Assembly (NCBI GenBank): GCA_964249735.1
Contig: CAXUDP010000003.1
Span: 1 to 64,000 of the forward strand
Length of the DNA: 64,000 nucleotides
Direction of reading: 5' to 3'
From: Lichenicola sp964249735
GTDB taxonomy: Bacteria > Pseudomonadota > Alphaproteobacteria > Acetobacterales > Acetobacteraceae
Each line of letters begins with the position of its first letter. Position 1 is the first letter of the stretch. The notes under the pieces are model-generated. The model was not told where the DNA came from. It was given only the letters and a program-made list of their open reading frames with translations, and did not search any database. The position numbers were made by a program, and so were the translations under genes. Positions 59,329 to 64,000 of the stretch are shown here, piece after piece.

Positions 59329-62063
59329 GCCTGTCGCATCCCGTTCCCGGCGCCACGATGCCGCTGCTCGATCGGGCGCGACGCAGCGCCGGGCGCGTGC
59401 TCTGGATCGAGCAGCTCTGGCCGGCGGTCCTGCCCGGGCTCGGAATCCTGCTCGGGCTGGTGGTGCTGTCGCTGCTGACCCTGCCGCAGCGACTGCCGGT
59501 GTGGCTGCACGCCCTGCTGCTGCTGGCGACCGCCGCCGTCCTGGCGCGGCTGCTGCATCGCCGCCTGGGCCGCCTGCGCTCGCCTGCCATGCCCTTACGG
59601 GACCGGCGGATCGAGCAGGCGTCGCGCCTGCCGCACCGCCCTGTCTCCACCCTGTCCGACCACCCGGTGCCGGCCGGCGGCCCCGACGGCGAGGCCGGCC
59701 TGATCTGGCAGGCGCACCTGCGACGCACCGAGGCCGGGCTGCAGCGGCTGGCGGCCGGTCCGCCACGCCTGGGCCTGCGCGGGCACGACCCCTACCGCCT
59801 GGCGCCACTGCTCCTGGCAGCACTTGCGGCGTCGCTCGTGCTGGCCGGGCGGGACGCACCGATCCGCATCGCTTCCGGCTTCTGGCCCGGCCTCGCGGTG
59901 CCGCTCGGCCCGAGGCCGCTGCTCCAGGCCTGGATCACCCCGCCGGACTATGCCGGCGGCGCGCCGATCTTTCTCACCGACCCGAACGGCCGCTACGTCG
60001 TGCCGTCCGGCGCCCGTCTCAGCGCCAGCCTCACCGGCACCGCCGTCCAGCCGGCGCTGACCCTGCGCGGCCCGGGATCCGGACGCTTCCATGCCCTGTC
60101 CGACCGGAGCTGGACCCTGGACCGGGTGCTCACGGTCGACACCGCGGTGGTCATCCGCGCCTCTGGCTACCGGCTGTCGGACTGGCAGATCACGGTGCAG
60201 CCGGTGCCGATACCGGTCGTACGCTGGAACGGCACGCCCGGTCCGGCCAGCGACCTCGCCTGGCACACCAGGCTGCCGTGGTCGGTGTCGCACCGCTACG
60301 GGGTGGCCACGCTGACCGCCGAGCTGCGCCTGGCAACGGGCGCCGGCACGGGACGCGTGCTGCGGGTGCCGATCCCGCTGCCGGGCCGGCCCACCGCGGC
60401 GCACGGCGTTGCCGCGCCCGACCTGTCCGCCGACCCGTGGGCGGGTGCCGCGGTGACGGCGGTGCTGGTCGCCACCGACGCCGCCGGCCAGTCCGGCCGG
60501 AGCGCCGAGGCCCGCTTCACCCTGCCGGCGCGCACCTTCCGCAATCCCCTGGCGCGCGCGGTGCTGGACCTGAGACGCCGGCTGGCGCTGGGCCGGGAAG
60601 CGCCGGCGCAGGTCGCCGACGACCTGCAGGCGCTGGGCGACACGCCGGGCGCGTTTGCGCAGGATCCCAGCCTGTTCCTCAACCTGAGCACCGACGCCTC
60701 GCTGCTCCGGCTCCCGCATGACGGGCGCGACGAGGCGTCGGACCGGCTGTGGCAGCTGGCGCTGGCGCTGGAGGACGGGCTGCACAACGACCGCGCCGGG
60801 GCGCGGGCGGCGCTGGAGGTACGCGCGGCGCAGGACCGGCTGTCGTCGCAGATCGAGCACATGCGCCAGCTCGGTTCCAAGGGCCAGTCGGCTGCCGAAC
60901 AGTCCGAGCTGCAGCGGCGGATCGCGGCGCTGAAGCAGGCCATCGCCCGCCGGATGCAGGCGCTGGCGGCGCAGGCGGCGCGGAACCACGCGCCCCTGCC
61001 GCCGACGCCCGACCCGTCGATGCTGGGCGGCGACGACCTCGGCCGCATGATGAAGCGGATGCAGGACGAGGCCGCCTCCGGACACGCGGAGGAGGCGATG
61101 CGCGAGCTGTCGCAGATGCAGGCGATGCTGGAGCACATGCGCGTCGCCACGCCGGAGGACCTCCAGGCGGCGCAGCAGCAGGCGCAGGCCCGTCAGCAGG
61201 CGCACGACCAGATGGCGGCGGTGCAGGATCTGGTGCAGCGGCAGTCGGCCCTGCTCGACCACGCGCAGGGGCGGCAGGCGCAGCAGGACCGCGCGAAGGC
61301 ACAGGACGGTTCCGACGCCCAGCCGGGAACCACCGACGGCGAGGATGCGGCTGGCGGGGACAACGCCGTGATGGACCCCGCGACCCGCCGGCTGATGCAG
61401 CAGCTCGGCGTGGCGATGGGAAACGCGCCGACGCCGGACGCCCAGCCCGGACAACCGACACCCGGACAACCGGCGACGGGACAGCAGGCGACAGGGCAGC
61501 AGGCGGACGACACGGCCCGGCAAGGGGACCGTCACGCCCAGCACGTGCTGCGACGGGCGCTGGACGAGCTGGCCACCGAGTTCCAGGCGCTGACCGGCAA
61601 GAAGGCGGACTCGCTCGCCAAGGCGGCCACGGCGATGGCGCAGGCGCACGGCGCCCTGGCCGAGGGCAAGGACGGCCCCGCCGCACAGGCGCAGATGCAG
61701 GCGCTGGCGGCGCTGCAGCAGGGCGCGCAGCAGATGCGCAGCGCCATGAGCGCTGGACGCTCGGGCGCCGGCGGCCTGGCGCTGCTGCCAGGCGGGGCCG
61801 AGGGCACCGGCAACGAGCCCGGCGACGAGGCGTCCGACGGCCAGGAGGGCGGCGAGGAGCAGCAGGGCGACCGCGACCCGCTCGGGCGGCATCTGGCGGC
61901 TGGCCATGCCGGCATGGACGACGGCGACGAGACCCACCTGCCGGACGGGGCGGCACCGGCACGATCGCGCGAGATCGAGCAGGAGCTGCGCCGGCGCGAC
62001 AGCGATCGTACACGTCCGCCGCCGGAGCTCGACTACCTCGACCGGCTGCTGAAGCCGTTCTGA
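59325..62063 (+). CDS. TIGR02302/DUF4175 family membrane protein
   Basis: A 912-residue protein conserved downstream of lysA in alphaproteobacteria; function unknown. The N-terminus has membrane segments at about 32-52 (WPAVLPGLGILLGLVVLSLL), 58-80 and 165-185. A beta-rich periplasmic-type region follows to about 400 (IASGFWPGLAVPLG, WITPPDYAGGAPIFLTDPNG). The C-terminal half is long helical, very Gln/Ala/Met/Asp-rich (about 490-880), and ends PPPELDYLDRLLKPF, a typical terminus for this family. The start overlaps lysA (ATGA). It converges with the M13 peptidase gene. Confidence 0.88.
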   Translation: MSLSHPVPGATMPLLDRARRSAGRVLWIEQLWPAVLPGLGILLGLVVLSLLTLPQRLPVWLHALLLLATAAVLARLLHRRLGRLRSPAMPLRDRRIEQASRLPHRPVSTLSDHPVPAGGPDGEAGLIWQAHLRRTEAGLQRLAAGPPRLGLRGHDPYRLAPLLLAALAASLVLAGRDAPIRIASGFWPGLAVPLGPRPLLQAWITPPDYAGGAPIFLTDPNGRYVVPSGARLSASLTGTAVQPALTLRGPGSGRFHALSDRSWTLDRVLTVDTAVVIRASGYRLSDWQITVQPVPIPVVRWNGTPGPASDLAWHTRLPWSVSHRYGVATLTAELRLATGAGTGRVLRVPIPLPGRPTAAHGVAAPDLSADPWAGAAVTAVLVATDAAGQSGRSAEARFTLPARTFRNPLARAVLDLRRRLALGREAPAQVADDLQALGDTPGAFAQDPSLFLNLSTDASLLRLPHDGRDEASDRLWQLALALEDGLHNDRAGARAALEVRAAQDRLSSQIEHMRQLGSKGQSAAEQSELQRRIAALKQAIARRMQALAAQAARNHAPLPPTPDPSMLGGDDLGRMMKRMQDEAASGHAEEAMRELSQMQAMLEHMRVATPEDLQAAQQQAQARQQAHDQMAAVQDLVQRQSALLDHAQGRQAQQDRAKAQDGSDAQPGTTDGEDAAGGDNAVMDPATRRLMQQLGVAMGNAPTPDAQPGQPTPGQPATGQQATGQQADDTARQGDRHAQHVLRRALDELATEFQALTGKKADSLAKAATAMAQAHGALAEGKDGPAAQAQMQALAALQQGAQQMRSAMSAGRSGAGGLALLPGGAEGTGNEPGDEASDGQEGGEEQQGDRDPLGRHLAAGHAGMDDGDETHLPDGAAPARSREIEQELRRRDSDRTRPPPELDYLDRLLKPF

Positions 62064-62091
62064 CAGCGCCGAGCCGTCACCTCGAAGCTCG

Positions 62092-64000
62092 CTACCAGAT
62101 CTGCACCCGGTCCTTCGGCGCGAGGTAGAGCGAGTCGCCGGGCTCGACGTTCCAGGCCTTGTACCAGCCGTCGATGTTGTGCACCGGCATGTCGACCCGG
62201 GCCGACGGCGGCGAATGCGGGTCGGTGACCAGCAGCATCTTCGCCCGGTCCGGCCGCACCTTCTGCCGCCACACCTGCGCCCAGCCCAGGAACACGCGCT
62301 GGTCGCCGGTCAGCCCGTCGACCACCGGCGCCACGCCGCCGTGCAGAGAAGCATGATAGGCATCCAGCGCCAGGGTCAGGCCGCCCAGGTCGGCGATGTT
62401 CTCGCCCATGGTCAGGCGGCCGTTCACGTGCAGGCCGGGGAACGGCGAAAGCGCGTCGAACTGCGCGCCGAGCCGGTCGGCACGCGCGCCGAACCGCTGG
62501 GCGTCGTCGGCGGTCCACCAGTCGTGCAGCCGCCCCTTCTCGTCGAACTTGCGCCCCTGGTCGTCGAAGCTGTGCGTCATCTCGTGGCCGATGACGCCGC
62601 CGATCGCACCGTAGTTGATCGCCGGATCCGCGTCCTTGTTGAAGAACGGCGGCTGCAGGATCGCCGCCGGGAACACCACCTCGTCGAAGTTGGGCGCGTT
62701 GTAGGCGTTCACCGTCTGCGGCGTCATGTCCCACTCGGTGCGGTCGACCGGATGCCCGAGATGCCCGACCTGGTAGGCCCACTCGAAGGCGATCGCGCGC
62801 CGGGCGTTGCCGTACAGGTCGTCCGGCCGCACCACGAGCCCGGAATAATCGCGCCACTTGTCCGGATAGCCGATCAGGATCAGCTGGTTGTCGAGCTTCC
62901 TGAGCGCTGCCTGCCTGGTCGCCTCGCTCATCCACGCGTTGTGCTGCAGCCGCACCCGGAACGCCGCCTTCAGCTCGGCCGTGAGCCCGGCCATCGCCGC
63001 TTTTTCCTCCGGCGGGAAGTAGCGCGCGACGTAGGCCTTGCCGATCGCCATGCCCATGGCGCCGCCGGCGGCCGCGACCGCGCGCTTCCAGCGCACCTCC
63101 AGCTCCGGCTGCCCGGACAGCGTCCTGCCGTGGAACCCGAACGACGCGTCCACGAACGGCCGGGACAGGTTGTCGGCCGCGTTGTCCGCCAGGTGGAACG
63201 CCAGCCATGCGCGCAAGGTGGGAAGGTCGGTCTCGCCGGCGATTTCTGCCTCGGCCAGCACCGCCGACTTCTCCGCCAGCACCACGGTGTCGGCATGGTC
63301 CAGGTCTGCATGGGCCAGGAACGTCGCCCAGTCGAACTGCGGCGCCTGCCGTTCGAGCTCGGCCACCGGCAGGGGGTTGTAGGTGCGGTCCGGATCCCGC
63401 CGGTCCGCCCGCGCCCACTGCACCTGCGCCAGCCGGCTCTCGAACGCTACCACCGCCTGCGCCTGGCGGTCCGCCTCCGGCCAGTCGATCATGTGCAGCA
63501 GCTGCGCCACGTAGGCCGCATACGCCGCCTTCTTGTCGGCGAATTTCGGCTGGAGGTAGTAGTCGCGGTCGGGCAGGCCGAGGCCGGCCTGGCCGAGCCC
63601 GATCGAGTAGCGGGTCGGGTCCCTGGCGTCCGGCTGCACGCCGAGGTCGAACAGCGAGGTGCCGTAGCCGTGCTGCGCGTCGCCGAGCAGGGCCGCGAAC
63701 GCGGCGCGGTCGCCGACTGCCTTGACCGCGTCGAAGTCGGCCCGAAGCGGCTGCACGCCGCGGGTCTCCACCGCCGCCTCGTTCATGAACGCGGCGTAGA
63801 ACGCTCCCAGCTTCTGTTCGACCGTGACGGGGTTCTTCGACGGGTTGGCCGAGAGCGACGTCAGGATGTCCTGCACCCGGGTCCGCGACAGGTCGGCCAG
63901 GATGTTGAACGCCCCCCAGGAGGTATGGTCGCCCGGGATCACCATGCTCGTCACCGCAGCGCCGTCCGCGTAGCCGAAGAAGTCGTTCCCCGGCTTCACG
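62092..64000 (-). CDS. M13 family metallopeptidase (5' end outside window)
   Basis: Neprilysin-like zinc endopeptidase; the 635+ residues present cover nearly all of the family, missing the signal peptide and start beyond the right edge. Visible motifs begin with KPGNDFFGYADG (family start), then the substrate-site segment NAYNAPNFDEVVFPAAILQP (usually NAYY or NAFY, here Asn in the last position), the zinc motif GVIGHEMTHSFDDQG, the third ligand in GENIADLGGL, and the terminal region around VQIW. Probably periplasmic or secreted, acting on oligopeptides. Confidence 0.9.
   Translation of the reverse strand, partial: VKPGNDFFGYADGAAVTSMVIPGDHTSWGAFNILADLSRTRVQDILTSLSANPSKNPVTVEQKLGAFYAAFMNEAAVETRGVQPLRADFDAVKAVGDRAAFAALLGDAQHGYGTSLFDLGVQPDARDPTRYSIGLGQAGLGLPDRDYYLQPKFADKKAAYAAYVAQLLHMIDWPEADRQAQAVVAFESRLAQVQWARADRRDPDRTYNPLPVAELERQAPQFDWATFLAHADLDHADTVVLAEKSAVLAEAEIAGETDLPTLRAWLAFHLADNAADNLSRPFVDASFGFHGRTLSGQPELEVRWKRAVAAAGGAMGMAIGKAYVARYFPPEEKAAMAGLTAELKAAFRVRLQHNAWMSEATRQAALRKLDNQLILIGYPDKWRDYSGLVVRPDDLYGNARRAIAFEWAYQVGHLGHPVDRTEWDMTPQTVNAYNAPNFDEVVFPAAILQPPFFNKDADPAINYGAIGGVIGHEMTHSFDDQGRKFDEKGRLHDWWTADDAQRFGARADRLGAQFDALSPFPGLHVNGRLTMGENIADLGGLTLALDAYHASLHGGVAPVVDGLTGDQRVFLGWAQVWRQKVRPDRAKMLLVTDPHSPPSARVDMPVHNIDGWYKAWNVEPGDSLYLAPKDRVQIW

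Overview
This window is a GC-rich chromosomal segment from an alphaproteobacterium, most likely of the Acetobacteraceae type. Four things point there. It has an alphaproteobacterial dcw order running mraZ to ftsZ and then lpxC-bamD-recN-ligA. It has the tlpA/argH/lptM...lysA/TIGR02302 neighbourhood. It has a secreted-type Hint-domain (hedgehog/intein) protein of a kind abundant in Acetobacteraceae. It has a type A RNase P RNA immediately upstream of mraZ. The species cannot be fixed from the sequence alone. I see no tRNA, rRNA operon, CRISPR array, prophage or intact insertion sequence.

Layout. 1-9.4 kb: a mixed accessory region with the N-terminus of a proline iminopeptidase, a DUF423 membrane protein, an RlmM-type rRNA methyltransferase, two small unknown genes, a secreted pectate-lyase-fold protein, several small exported proteins (one clearly lower in GC), a thioredoxin-like protein, a YfcG-type glutathione transferase, and a Rieske iron-sulfur protein without its bc1 partners. 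9.4-12.5 kb: a Hint-domain protein whose stop codon lies inside the apparent rnpB promoter, rnpB itself, and the mraZ control region with four operator repeats at exact 10-bp spacing. 12.5-38.4 kb: an uninterrupted dcw cluster (mraZ rsmH ftsL ftsI murE murF mraY murD ftsW murG murC murB ddl ftsQ ftsA ftsZ) in which nearly every start overlaps the previous stop by 1-4 bases, then lpxC, bamD, recN and ligA. These genes make and polymerise lipid II, build the divisome, start lipid A synthesis, assemble the outer membrane, and repair and ligate DNA.

38.4-45.6 kb: a second accessory region with an FkbM methyltransferase, a decayed short-chain dehydrogenase, a small exported protein, a large secreted GH43 glycosidase, a luciferase-like flavin oxidoreductase and a NUDIX hydrolase. 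45.6-50.6 kb: the leftward set N-formylglutamate amidohydrolase-aroE-coaE-dnaQ, and rightward a pair of different transglutaminase-family genes. 50.6-62 kb: tlpA diverging from argH-lptM, then lysA-TIGR02302. Between lptM and lysA sits about 5 kb that is foreign to this usual gene order: a trypsin-like protease, two tiny overlapping genes, an alpha/beta hydrolase, an 839-residue protein with ten tandem ~38-residue repeats fused to a glycosyltransferase-like domain, and cytidine deaminase. The window ends inside an M13 metallopeptidase gene.

The most interesting material is the repeat-glycosyltransferase and the block it sits in, the Hint-domain protein and its junction with rnpB, the orphan Rieske gene, the regular MraZ operator, and the extended divisome proteins (FtsL, FtsA, FtsZ). 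All functional calls come from reading motifs; no database search was possible.
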